Both the position numbers and the translations under genes were made by a program. The notes under the pieces were generated by a model. That model was not told the origin of the DNA and did no database searches. It was given only the letters and a program-made list of their open reading frames with translations. From assembly GCF_000003815.2 (NCBI RefSeq), contig NC_049992.1, positions 12,571,432-12,619,098 on the forward strand: 47,667 nt of DNA, read 5' to 3'. Shown here one piece after another: positions 25,111-36,542 of the stretch. Source of the stretch: Branchiostoma floridae. Taxonomy: Eukaryota; Chordata; Leptocardii; Amphioxiformes; Branchiostomatidae. Positions within the stretch are counted from its first letter, which is position 1; each line of letters begins with the position of its first letter.

Positions 25111-25425
25111 TAACATGCATTGGCATAATACCGGCCATAAGACTTATACCGGCCGATAAAAAATAATGTAATTTAAAGAGATCTACACATGCAACAATAG
25201 TTATTTCTGAGGTCCTGACATCCAGGTGTCCAATACATCATTTACAAAGCATCGATTACAATGCATTCGAAGACAACAAGGCGAAAAGTTTTCAGTATCT
25301 TTTTCGGGACAGGCAGCTCGTCGTGGGACGAACACACCGTCACATTCATTGCCAGATTTGTAGATCATAATTACACATGCTCACGGCACAAGACGAACAT
25401 GATTCAACAGCAATCTTGAATTTCT
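25111..25425. repeat. Right arm of the ~25-kb-spaced inverted repeat
   Basis: Reverse-complement partner of positions 1-326. Homology ends sharply on the inner side at the TAACATGCATTGGC sequence. On the outer side it reaches at least 25425, where the left copy meets the window edge. Indels relative to the left copy, for example in the stretch near 25290, break any shared reading frame. Confidence 0.8.
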
Positions 25426-25539
25426 GTTGGTGACCTACAACTCATGTAAAAGTGTGAAGAACCGTTGCATTATCGCCCGGATCTACGACTGAATGGGCAA
25501 AATTGAACGTACGCAGCCATTTTCCCGCCATTTTTATAT

Positions 25540-25570
25540 CTACGCTAGCAGTAAAGTGTTACGTCACAGC
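25540..25570. promoter_or_regulatory. Possible E2F- and CRE-like sites
   Basis: TTTTCCCGCCATTTTT (near 25520-25535) fits the E2F-type TTTSSCGC core, and TTACGTCAC (near 25559) fits a CRE-like site. They lie 120-160 bp upstream of the tentative small + strand gene. No experimental support; motif matches only. Confidence 0.25.
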
Positions 25571-25678
25571 GGTTGTGACAGACAAAAGCCATGAAAATTC
25601 TTGACAGTATACGTCCGTTTTCTCATGACATTTTGTATGCTCATGCAGGTTTATGTTTTATGCATTTACTAACAGAAA

Positions 25679-26613
25679 ATGAAGGAACATGGAGGATGTA
25701 TAAAGGTACATAGCGACAGTTAATTGTGCCGTGTTTCTTCCGGCCGGTATTTTTACCCCCTCCCAACCACGCGCCCGTTCGCCGTGTAATTCCGCGGCGT
25801 GTTACAATTATGATATTACGCTTTTAGCAAGACAAGAGTGGCAGAAAAGTTACACAGAAGAAGTGGCAAGGGTAAGCTATAACAGCAACATGTAACTGGA
25901 GAAAATCATGCGTTGACAATTTGTCAAATCCGTATGGCTAGAGAAATCATCGTAAACGTGCCGGTATTATGATAATAGATGTTACATGTCCTACTAATCC
26001 TCACTCCAAGAAATGGCATCATTTCACAGTTTATTTCCATTGTGTCGGTGTATATATAAGCAAGGAACTATTACAAGTAAATTTTATGGATGACATCCAC
26101 GCACTCATTAATCTTTGCCTGATTCAATATTTTTTTTCTTCTTCAGAGATGGTCAGATAGATCAAAATGGGCAAATGCTTTTAATAGGTTGTGTTGTAAC
26201 CTAATAATTACTCCATTGTATTCATGTCGGTTATATTTTCCATAGCGTTTGTGTGTGTCTGTCTGTCTGACAAGATAACTCCAGAACGGCTGGATGGATT
26301 TGTTTCATACATTGTACTTTGTAAGTTGGTGGGATGAGACATACACTGGAAATGATCAGATTTTGGGCCCTCTAGCGGCTTCCCTCGGTGCTGCATCTTT
26401 TTTTCGCCCTGTCTCATTATCTTTGCAGTCTGGAGGTGATGTCATCCATAAAATTTATTTGCTGTGGCCTAACATTGACAATTTCTTTCTAGGCGCTTGA
26501 CCCAAACAAAAGGGGTGTTGTCTAGTATCCATCCAGATCCAGAACAGAATCTTCAAAATAATGAGGACGGTTGCCTTAAAAGAAGGAAGAAATTTGCGTC
26601 AGTAAATGTGTGA
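25679..26613 (+). CDS. Tentative 63-residue three-exon gene
   Basis: Three + strand exons keep phase: 25679-25705 (ATG, nine codons), 25828-25871 (acceptor CTTTTAG, donor GTAAGC) and 26493-26613 (acceptor TTTCTTTCTAG, ending TGA). The product would be a small, basic, hydrophilic protein. Its middle reads SGRKVTQKKWQG and its end CLKRRKKFASVNV. The last exon is open in one frame for 39 codons and looks protein-like. The first exon is very short and its GTACAT donor is weak, so the true start may differ. A dispersed repeat (26243-26420) lies in intron 2. I do not recognise the protein. It could be the tail of a longer gene or a chance chain. Confidence 0.28.
26243..26420. repeat. Dispersed repeat of the 'GTGTGTCTGTCTG' type
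   Basis: GTGTGTCTGTCTGTCTGAC is followed by ATAACTCCAGAACGGCTGGA and then GGATTTG. The second block recurs, diverged, at about 42432-42462. Such sequences occur as high-copy repeats in marine invertebrate genomes (general knowledge, not checked here). Confidence 0.5.
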
Positions 26614-26874
26614 AGATATCTAACATCAACAGTTAAATATATCTATCATAAACATATTGGATGTCATTTTGCAGCCACATATGTTAAAGGCCATGCATGT
26701 TAATCTCCATGCAGATTTAATGATGTTATAAGACAGGATCAAAAGGGCCAAGACAGTATCGCCACCAGTAAAGGCTGCCTGAAGATCAACGTTACACGCG
26801 TGAAGAGTCCTAGGATGTGTGATATGAAATCTTGTTTTGCTTTGACATATCAAAATCAGCAGTGTGGGATATTT

Positions 26875-27073
26875 GTAATCTCCAAGCAGATCTTGATGGG
26901 GTATAAGATAGTATCATAACATTGGGAAGGAGTTTAGGAGTCCGGAGATTCATTTTCGCTGGGGCTGACTGAAAAGCTCCTTAATTGGGCCAATGAAACT
27001 CCTCTGCCGGTCAAACTCCTTTCCAAGCTTATGATACTATCTTATGTCACAGCAAGATCTGCTTGGAGATTAC
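26875..27073. mobile_element. MITE with long terminal inverted repeats
   Basis: The 199-bp element is bounded by perfect inverted ends (GTAATCTCCAAGCAGATCTT and complement). Pairing continues inward, less perfectly, through the ATAAGATAGTATCATAA blocks, so each arm is about 60 bp. A degraded relative, with TTAATCTCCATGCAGATTTA, sits just upstream at about 26700-26760. No coding capacity. Confidence 0.75.
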
Positions 27074-27328
27074 GGTTTTTGTACAGCAATGTGATTGCCC
27101 TTATCACTCAGTATCTTTACTTAACCGTGTTAGCACTGTATTTCTCTAGTATTTCTCATTATGAGCATAAGCCTTGCGAGTAGATTTCCGCATTATTTAT
27201 GGCAACACGTGTCCCCTATGCTTTGGCTACAGCTGTTACAAACACTACAATGACGTGTCATTAGTAATATAACGGTCACCGCGGGTGAAAAATGTACCAG
27301 AAAAAGAGAATTTTGTAGCTAGCCGGTC

Positions 27329-30300
27329 ATGGAAGGTAAAGTTAAAATTTTGCTCTTGCGTGTTTTACTGTGTTTTGTAGTTATTTCTCTGTGCAATGTA
27401 ATGGGACAACGGATGAAGAAAACTCCGCCTGGCTTTGTAAGAGTCGTGAACGTTACCGAAGGTGAGTTCTGTACAAAATAATTCTGTTACCGTTTCGTGT
27501 TATATTGTACACTTTGGTTCTGTGCGATCGCGAGGTGTCAAACTACATGTAATGGCTATTTCAACTTAGTGGTGGTGTCCTTATTCACTGTATGGATCGT
27601 ACACTGTGAGTGAGAGATGAAAATTAACCTAGACAATGTAGTAGACATAAAACACTGAATGAAATATGTATTTTAAAGTCTGCTTAAATCTTAGTTCTAA
27701 GTCGTCTTAATTACCATATTCACAGATGATACAATAGCATGCGTAATTTTAACATACGGCATAAAACTACAAATACGTAATGACTGATATTTTCACAGGT
27801 GTAAACATCACCAGGTTTGACCAAATGGTTGAGATAAAAGACGGGAAGTACTGGGTGGGCACGGACGATGAGAAGGCACCAGAGGAGGAGAAGCCTCGCC
27901 GGAAAACACATCTCAAGGCTTTCCGTGTAGACCTGTATCCCGTCACTAACGAACAGTTCCTGTGAGTAACTTCGAAGTGCAGCGTAGTGAAGTATGTCTC
28001 GGCACGAACTATCTCTGTGAGTGAAGTGCCTATGTGAGCAGTGTAGTCTCAGTGCAGACCTGTTACTAGCAGTATCTGTGTAGACTTGAGTTGCATCACA
28101 AACGACCAATTTGTGATTTGTGTAGTGTCGATCGATTTCGCACAGTGTAGTATCACTGTAGACCTGTGTTGGCTTGCATATGGTAGACCATGGTAGTTTA
28201 AATGGGTAGTGCTTTAATTAGTTCTCACTAGAAGTCCTAAGTTGACTTGACACGGACGAATGTGGGTAGTGTCGGCTCCATCGTTTGGACATATACTCCG
28301 TTGTATATCTAGCGAATCATTCTAACCGTTCCGGCGCTATGAATAAACTATGGCTATCATATCTTCAGTCGCCAAACGAATATGGTGCCGGGACTAATTT
28401 TGTTCGCTGACCTAGTGACTGTTTTTTAACGTTTTAAATTAGAATTGAGGCAATTAAACAACGCACATTATTTCAGGTACTATAAGATGATAAGCACACT
28501 ACGTATTGAACACATTATCGATATGGGATATCCCAAAGGGGCGCCGGGCTTAAGTGTGCAGAAAATTTCTAATCACTGGCAGCATCTGTGACACATCTGA
28601 TTGGTTGTCTGGATAAACCGGAGGTATTAAGGGAAGTCGTTATTTCGAGTGGTACTAGTGAACAGTGATAATCTTGTTTGGCGGAACAATGGGAACACTT
28701 AGCGGTTCAAATCTACACAAAGTAGTGTTTTGATAGTGTTTAACTGACAGTCAGCGTTTTAAACTGCGCTTTACAAATCTGTAGAAGGGAAATAATCACG
28801 GGGGGATATTTCGCGGTAACATCGCAATTCACAGTGAACCTAAACCACCGCGATTTTTGTGGGTTCCGTCTTCTGTGTCAGCTTACGTACCCATGTGTTT
28901 CAATCGCAGAATCAAATCCTGGCGAATTTCTGGGAATTATTTAATTTATTAGGTCAATGTATCAGCGGTGGGGTACTGTAAGCTAAGATTGAAGAATTAA
29001 AAGAACGAAAAATTGGAAACTAGTATCGGACATCAAGATATGTATAATTTGATGCTTTCACGACAGGTGTCATCAGAAATATCCAAGAGTGATAACTGTA
29101 ACATGGTCAAGAGTGATGGATGTAACATAGTCAATGTATATGTTCTTTGAACCGTATTTGAATTTAACTCAGAAATGAAAAAAAAAATAATGTATGACTC
29201 TATCAAAATATTCTGGGACTGATGGGAGACCTGGCACATCTCCATCTTCTTGTATTCAGCTAAAAGAAATGGTATGCTCCCCGTAAGGGACTATGGCTGA
29301 CTGACTGATGTTGAATTTCTTGTTATTTGCCACGCAGAAAATTCATCAGGTCCAAAGGAAAACGTTTCCAGACGGACTCAGAAAAGATCGGGTGGAGCCA
29401 CGTGTTTCAGGATCTTGTGTCCGAAGAAGTCAAGCAGAATTTTACAGTGGAAAACGTTACACAGGTAAGATAGTATATCTGTGTAGGTGATGAAAACCAT
29501 GTGCATATATGTATGGTCGCACAGATCATTTCGATTGATCCATTCATGTCGCAAATAATTGACCATGTCATTGTCCAGTACGCACACGTGTCCGCTGTGC
29601 AGTGTAATTTGTATTTTACATTTCTGTACCAAAGTGTTTGTAGGTCAGAGAAGCCTACATGTTACTAAGACTTTAGGTAATTTTATTCATCTATGGTAAA
29701 GATCATGAAGGTAAATATAGCATACGAGTGCAAAACTTTATTTTGGTGTTACAGCTCGCTCCTTGGATGGTACCCATACGTTATGCCATGTGGAGTCAGG
29801 TAAGAGTTTATTGTTTATTGTTTATTAACCCCTTTTAGTTGTTGACAACTTTTGGCAGTCTACAACATCTACTCTTCCAGGAGTAATAGTTACACATAAC
29901 GCTTGGACACATCACATACTAGTACACAACATATAAACATGTCATTCACAATATCATTAAAAAAACGCATGTGCCTTATCAAAGTTTTCAAATACCTCAT
30001 GTGCCATTAGCTGAACTTCACATGTCTTCATTAGCTGCTGTGTAAACATCTTGGATGTACTCAGAGTTTGTAACTCATGTGATAGTTGGTTCCATTCGGA
30101 TGTTGCTCTGTATGTATTACTCAAGTTGGGGAATATCTAATACAAAAATGTAGGCCGACCGAAGTTGCATGTATTTTTTTGGCGAAAACTACTGTAACTG
30201 AATCTTTATAGTAAAAAGAAGATTATTGATCATTATAATGTCTCAACTTTTTAAAAAGCTTAAGCAGATACGACAGATTTAGATTTGGGTTACCTCCACT

Positions 30301-33300
30301 TATTTAACTATATATTTAAAATTTTAGCCAGCAGGACCCAGGTCAAACATCATGGACAAGTTACAACACCCGGTTGTGCACGTACGCTGGACCGATGCGG
30401 CAGCGTACTGCTACTGGGCGGGGAAGCGCCTCCCCACCGAGGAGGAGTGGGAGGTGGCGGCGAAGGGCGGGCTGGACGGGAGGAAACTCCCCTGGGGAGG
30501 GCGCTACTCCCCGGAAAGGCTCAACATATGGCAGGTAGGGTATATAGTAACCAAGGGTGAGAAATCGCATTGTTTTCTCATCACCATCATTGTTTTCTAA
30601 TGGCTTAGCTTCGCTAACCCAGCCCCTCATACCCAGTACAGTGGTAGGGGTGGGTAAAGGTACAGAAAATTCAGGTACAGGTACGGTCCAGGTCCATAGG
30701 ATCAGGTCCCGGGTCCGTGCGTATACCTGGAACTGGACCCAATTGTTTGTGAAAACTTTTGACTGGGCGATAGTCTACTCTAACCTCCTTGATGAAAACA
30801 CTTTGCTACAAATAAAGGAAACGGTTTTGTACCGGAACTGTGACCGTGCCGGTACCTACTCCTACCCAGTAGCTTTGACAAGCCTGGTCTTCCGCAGCCT
30901 ATCTACCAAAAATAATCAATATTTGTATACCCCACAGAGGTGTAGACAAAAAACGGAGAAGCCTAAGCAGACTCGACAAGACGGGCTTTTACTGGGTTTA
31001 TAATGTTTTATTTTTTTCTGACGACATTTCAGTTCTTTTTATGACCACGTACGTACGTGTAGGTTTCCTTGGCTCCTTTACCAGTCCCTTACCTACCTAC
31101 CAAAAATCACTTATTTTTGTATGTATATAACCCACCAAAGAGATTTTAACAAAAAATTCAGCTAGTACAATACAGTTTAAAGCTCCATAAATCTGATACA
31201 TTTGTGCTTAATCTATCCATACTAATGGCAGACAAATACATGTATAGGAGGTACTGTTTATGTGGACACGTTTCTTTCTTTAATCATTTACCCCTTGGAA
31301 GGGGTATCCAAAAACTGGATGATATTTGGTAGGTAGGTAATCTATAACCTATGGAACTCAAACTTGAGCGATGGAGGTGAGAGCAATGTGACGAAATTGG
31401 ATACTGACTACTTTGTGGGCACACAGTACTAAAATATATGAGCAAAAGGAACTAAAAAGGTTTTGAGACATCAATTTCAAAACTTACAAACCTGTGTGTG
31501 ATAAATGACAACATTAATTCAATTCAAAATAGTATACCAAAAGGTACATATCTTAATAAACAGAAGATTTTTGGAAGGATGCATAAATTATGATAATGAA
31601 CCATTCAATCCACAACGGCAAACAATGTGCTCGCAACACATGGCAGGGACGGTATGAAAGCGGACGCTCTGGGTCCCGACTAGGACATGTCGTAAAAGGT
31701 GCTGTAATGTAATACCTTGATTGAAATTTGGCCCCGACTCCAAAAAATCCCAGGAGTATGGGGGCTTCCAAAAAAATCCTGAAATTTAGTACAAAGGTAG
31801 AGTGATTAAAATGGGGACCGAAAAATGCCCGATTAGAATGCTGTGAAACAATGACGGTGGTTGTGTTATACAAAAGATAGTAAAAAGAGGAATTCATAAA
31901 GTCTTTGCTTCAATTTGGGGATAAAGAGAGACATGTTGTGTAATATTGGCATATTGTCTGAGCCAACTGTCTAGATTTAATTTTCATCTTCAAGTGAAAT
32001 GGGTTTATGTAGAAGTTACATAAATTATGATAATATCCAATATGGCGCCGTGGTTTAGAAATAATTTCAGACTCGAAAGTCTCGTAGTACAAGACGATTG
32101 CAATGATATTCGCATTAGTTTCAATGTTTAACGCGTGCTTTTTGCGTCATACGTTCATTACGTTTTATACTAATTGATCGTTTTAATGCGGGGACGAACA
32201 AGAATCTTCTTAAGCAGACCAGAGGGTATACAGATTTAAGAGGCATCAAACACACGTGACCAACCATTGCTCTGGATCAAGAGTAATTTTCTTTGTTTGA
32301 TAATCCACCCCTCGAAAGGGGTATCCAAAAATATTTGATATTTGGTATGTAGGTATAATCTAAAATTTAAGGAACTTCAGCCTGCAGACCGAAGCTGAGG
32401 ACTATCGTTAAAACATTGAAGACTTGCTAGCTGTGGGCACTTTCAAAAATAAGTTGTTAATGAAACAATTGAAATATGTTTATGTATCTTTTTTTCAAAT
32501 TGTACACATTTATACAATACAAATTACAATACCAATTGATCAATATGTGCTAAGTAGTGGTTATCTACATAAAAAAAGGCGTTTTTCTGCAAACAGCATA
32601 AATTATGATAATGAGCTGCACGGAACAACAGCCCAAGGAGGTGAACAGCCTAAGCAATGCTTCTCAAAAGTCATGAAAGTTACACCAACCTCCTTGGTTA
32701 CACAATGTACCTGTTCGGCCCTATATACATGTAGACTGAACAAGAGGTATGAATGAGTACATGTATGGACCAAGACAGCCAGTCAAACATAACGTGAGCA
32801 TATTGAGTACCCAAAAGACAATGTACCTACCCGTAAAGTTATCGCAGCATGGGTCATGTTTGTAGAAATACATAGAGAAAAAATGGCCGAAAGATGAAAC
32901 TTTGCACCCACACTTATTTACTAGATTCCTTAATTTGTTAGACCCCCTGAGCATGCGGCTCAAGGGAGGCCAAAAATTGTAACATAAAAATAATGTAAGA
33001 ATACGTAGCAACCCGGACACGATATTTGTGCAATATTTCTACATTGTGGTAAACAAAAAGCGTGGCGGTCATACAGATTATTGTCTCTTGTATGTAATCT
33101 TTAGGGTTCGACACTTTATCTAAACTGTAAATATATACTCAGTTTGTATTTTATTTATTTACAATTGCATATATCTATTATTCATTCGATCTGATGTTGT
33201 TTAAAGTATCAAATCATAAAAGACGCATAAATTATGATAAGCATAAAATGCCGCCGTATTTCAATCAACTTCAGAGCAGTACCATGCGTGACACTGAAAG

Positions 33301-36032
33301 CAATCTATCGTGTGGAAATCTTTTCTTTGTTTGTATATCTACCCCTTAGAAGGGGTATCCAAAAATAGATGATATTTGGTATGTAATTATAATCTAAAAT
33401 TTAAGGAACTTCCGCTGCTAGTTGGGAGCTGAGGACGCGGTTTGCAAAATTGTGGTGTTTGTACCAAGGCAAATCCTTTGTACATCTAATTATAAGTTTG
33501 TTCTTTTCAAGACAGCAAGTACGTTTTACGTATATAGATAAATACGTTTTATGTGTCGAAAAGTAACTAGTGCATGTATCAAGTCGTCATTAATCAGATG
33601 TTGCTAAAATGGCAACATTTTGCAAGATGCATAGATTATGATGATTACAAAGTGGCGCTGTACACACAACGCTCAGAGCAAATTTGTGCACAATACCTAA
33701 GATCTTGCGGTGGCAAAAGACACTATCGGCGCCTTAGTAACCCCAAGGACTTTATACATACGGGTTTCATTTTACTTTTTTTTAATCTATCGAAGTTAGC
33801 CTGATTGAATCTCGCTTATAGCAGCCCGCCCAACATCCACCGGCCTCCGCGGAGAGGTTCCAGTTACGGCTCCGGACAGCAGAGTTTGTGTAACACAGAC
33901 TATACAGTATGACCCTGCCTGTTTACGTTCGATAACCCTTATTTGGGACAATTATCAGTAATAAGAAAGTTCTGTGTGACCCTACATGAATCCACCATTG
34001 AACGTGGCACAGATAGCGCGTCAAGCAGTCTTACACACGTGTACACACGTGTACTACAAGTTTGAAGTGTGCTTCTTTATTTCCACATCCTCCCAGAGCA
34101 GGCGGCTCACGGGAGTACAAAAATTGAAAACAAGTATGGTGTTATTCTAAAAAAAACACCAGCGACGTAATGACCAAGAGTAACCATTTAAGAATGTACA
34201 TTAATTTCAAACCTTTGTTTTTGGTCTTAATTCAAAACAAGTGACATTGAAAGGACAGAAATATGACAAATAATTAAAATATTGCAGATAAGTATACAAT
34301 ATGTTTATCGTTGTCAGAAAACGTCATTAGAATGCCATGACATGAATATTTTGTTGTCTTATCTGGCCCATGTATTAAAGAACATAGATTATGATAATGA
34401 AGCCTTACAAATGCAGTACTAACTACCACCGCTAGGTTTAAAGCCTCAAGTATACAGTCAAACAAGAACGGGTTATCATTCCAAGATATAATATGACATA
34501 GTAGTTACTTCAATAAGTACATTTCCATTTTCATAATATCAATGTGCTGGTTGGTAAATCAGTTGGCAAGCTAGAGGGGAAGTCATCATCGAAACGAAAA
34601 CACATATTGTACAGTTTGCCACCAACCACCTTCACTAAGGTTGCGTTGTTAACGTTATTACGCCGTGATATGGTTTGGAAATGTGCCATGTAAGTTTTCA
34701 GGTAAATATACATTTATGATGCCGGAAACTGCACTTGCCACAGATGTCAATACATTATAAGAAGGAGGTTATAGTTCTTAATTTTACACCCCCGGACCTG
34801 TTTTTCTTCACGTGCAGGGCTCGTTCCCAGACAACAACACCCTTGAAGATGGTCACTTCTCTACGTCATCAGTACTGTCGTTTCCAGAGCAGAACGATTA
34901 CGGTGGGCACGTCATCATACCTTGTAGTAATCTCCATCTTCAAGCGTATCTCCAAGCAAATGTATACTAGTATCTGAGTATTCCTTTCAGTTTCTCGCTC
35001 GTATGTCTTTTCACTCGCATAGTGCGTCTTTTTTAGCGGAGTTACCGCTTCACCATGGCGCGAATTAAAGGCATTTGAAAATCAAGTCAAACCTGTTTTG
35101 AATTTTATTCCGTTTAGGATAGTCCCGCTAAATTTGTCACGTTAAGTGACGTCAAATTGTTATCAAGACTTGTTTTTACCCGAAACAAAGAGGGATCTGT
35201 CTTTGTTGGATGCACCCTGCCTGGGTACTAGTTTCACCTGTTTCGAATGTTATTCCGTTTTGGACAGTCCCGGGCGTCAAATTTGTCACGTTAAGCGGTG
35301 TCAAATTCAAATTTTTTACCCGAAACCAAAATGATCTGTCTTTGTTGTTGTCGTCAAAGTTGAATTAAATTCTTGCTATCGGACCGCAGGTATGTACGAC
35401 GTAGTGGGGAACGTGTGGGAATGGACAAGCTCCCAGTTCATCCCACCGGGCATGCGCAGAGAGGAGGTCGAGAACAAGGAGTATGTGGTCAGGGGAGGGT
35501 CTTGGCTGGACTCTAAAGACGGTTCATTCAACAACAGGGTTCATGTCACTACCAGGTGCGTCTTACAGATTATTAGACGTCCTGGCCACGGGATTCTATT
35601 ATTAAAGTACAAGCAGGTAGAGGTGGAACATGGCTTTTAAGGCCCCACTGCCAAGTTTCCGATTGCAACATCTTCTGTATATGTACGTTACTTTTGGTTC
35701 TATATAATATTCGTTTCATTGGCATAACTGGATGTCGATATTTCCCCAATCCCAACAGGAAAGGACAAGCAGCTGACGTCGGTTGCGACCACGTTGGTTT
35801 CCGCTGCGCCCAGTCGGTGGTGCCGACATCTAGCGACAAGGTGCGGTACGTCAGCAAGGCCAACCTGACCAAACAGGCTAAGAGGCCAAAGGTCAGGCAT
35901 CTGAAGGACCAGAAGAAGAAGAAGAGGCCCCCGCCTCCGCCCCCTACCCCTGCACCACGGAGGACCAACACCCCCCGGCCGAGGGGAAAACCGAGGAAGA
36001 GCAGGAGGGGGATGACAAACGACGAATTGTAG
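27329..36032 (+). CDS. SUMF2: SUMF2-type protein (inactive FGE paralogue, pFGE)
   Basis: Eight exons join in phase: 27329-27461, 27799-27961, 29338-29464, 29755-29799, 30328-30534, 34818-34902, 35390-35555 and 35759-36032 (TAG). They total 1200 nt and 399 residues, with GT/AG at every junction. Residues 1 to about 25 are a signal peptide ([15 protein letters not shown]). The FGE-sulfatase domain follows, with [21 protein letters not shown] and GFRC hallmarks. Cys184 and Cys325 probably correspond to the conserved disulfide. In FGE (SUMF1) the active site has two cysteines shortly before GFRC. Here that stretch reads RVHVTTR, as in vertebrate pFGE, so it is predicted not to make formylglycine and more likely binds sulfatases or FGE in the ER. 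Residues 328-399 form a lysine-, arginine- and proline-rich tail ending NDEL, a plausible ER-retrieval signal. Orthology was judged from remembered family sequences. Confidence 0.93.
27962..29337 (+). other. SUMF2 intron 2
   Basis: About 1.4 kb of intron with no further exon-like sequence. An imperfect ~25-bp direct repeat with AGTGTAGT and GTAGACCTGT-type motifs occurs near 28040 and 28145. Nothing else stands out. Confidence 0.6.
29815..30140. repeat. Possible retroelement 3' fragment
   Basis: After GTTTATTGTTTATTAACCCC the composition changes and reads like the antisense of a non-LTR retrotransposon tail. I could not identify a frame or family, so this is only a suspicion. It lies in SUMF2 intron 4. 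Confidence 0.2.
30643..30867. mobile_element. Small element with GGTAGG inverted ends
   Basis: The ends GGTAGGGGTGGGTAAAGGTA and, reverse-complemented, GGTAGGAGTAGGTACCGGCA are similar, and the body repeats AGGTAC and AGGTCC motifs. A CCCAGTA lies next to both ends (30632-30638 and 30865-30871). It sits in SUMF2 intron 5. A 148-codon frame across it is judged incidental. Confidence 0.45.
31291..34400. repeat. Degenerate ~1-kb repeat array in SUMF2 intron 5
   Basis: A block with GAAGGGGTATCCAAAAA and GATATTTGGTA occurs at about 31291, 32307 and 33342. About 290 bp after each (31581, 32598, 33631) comes CATAAATTATGATAAT or a close variant. Extra copies of the second motif lie at about 32019, 33225 and 34381, some followed by a GCGCCGT- or GCCGCCGT-like core. 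The period is 1016-1035 bp. The units are strongly diverged between these blocks, so the array is old. Confidence 0.6.
35091..35350. repeat. Two-copy tandem repeat in SUMF2 intron 6
   Basis: Units at about 35091-35209 and 35236-35350 share ATTCCGTTT, AGTCCCG, AATTTGTCACGTTAAG, TTTTTACCCGAAAC and GATCTGTCTTTGTTG in the same order. They are diverged at roughly one base in five by eye. Confidence 0.7.
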
Positions 36033-36155
36033 ACCTGTACTGGGTCAGACATGACTTTGTTTAGTTACGTTTGAGCCTACATCTGTTAGCAGCGACACAT
36101 AGCTGCAGTGCATAATAGAACCAATCAGAATTACCCTGAGCAAGGTCGGTCTTGA

Positions 36156-36542
36156 AATAAACACTTGGTTGTGTACAAGGGACTTTGTTATCCATTCGGA
36201 AGTCGAACTATCATTCCAGCTTAACATTCAACATATCGAAGAAGTTCTTCAAAGTTTTATAAGTGAAAGTAAGAGGACGGTAAATTAAAGACATTGGTTT
36301 GGAAACGTGACGAAAGCATTACTAGTAGTTGAAAAATGTATTTATCAAGTACTGATATAATTGAAACAATAAATAACAGAGAACAGAGTGATTGTACCAG
36401 AATACACTCAAAAACAAACTATACTAAGTAGACCATTGTTGCTCCTCTGGAGGTGCGGTAGTTGCTGCGTTCCTTCCGCACTTTCCAATATGTGCAAATC
36501 ATAACATACTGTTTAGACAGCGACATATAGATATTAAATAAA
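36156..36542 (+). terminator. Candidate polyadenylation signals of SUMF2-type gene
   Basis: AATAAA hexamers occur at 36156-36161, 36368-36373 and 36537-36542, which is 124 to 505 bases after the stop codon. Which one is used cannot be told from sequence alone. Confidence 0.5.

Noticed and set aside
27720-28109. 129-codon - strand ORF over SUMF2 exon 2
   Set aside because: Antisense to a well-supported exon, with no splice logic or recognisable peptide.
30557-31003. 148-codon + strand ORF
   Set aside because: It begins after the exon 5 donor and runs through a repeat element (30643-30867). The composition reflects the repeat motifs.
35573-36052. 159-codon - strand ORF over the end of the SUMF2 gene
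   Set aside because: It is the antisense shadow of GC-rich exons 7-8 and their junction. The + strand reading has clear homology motifs.
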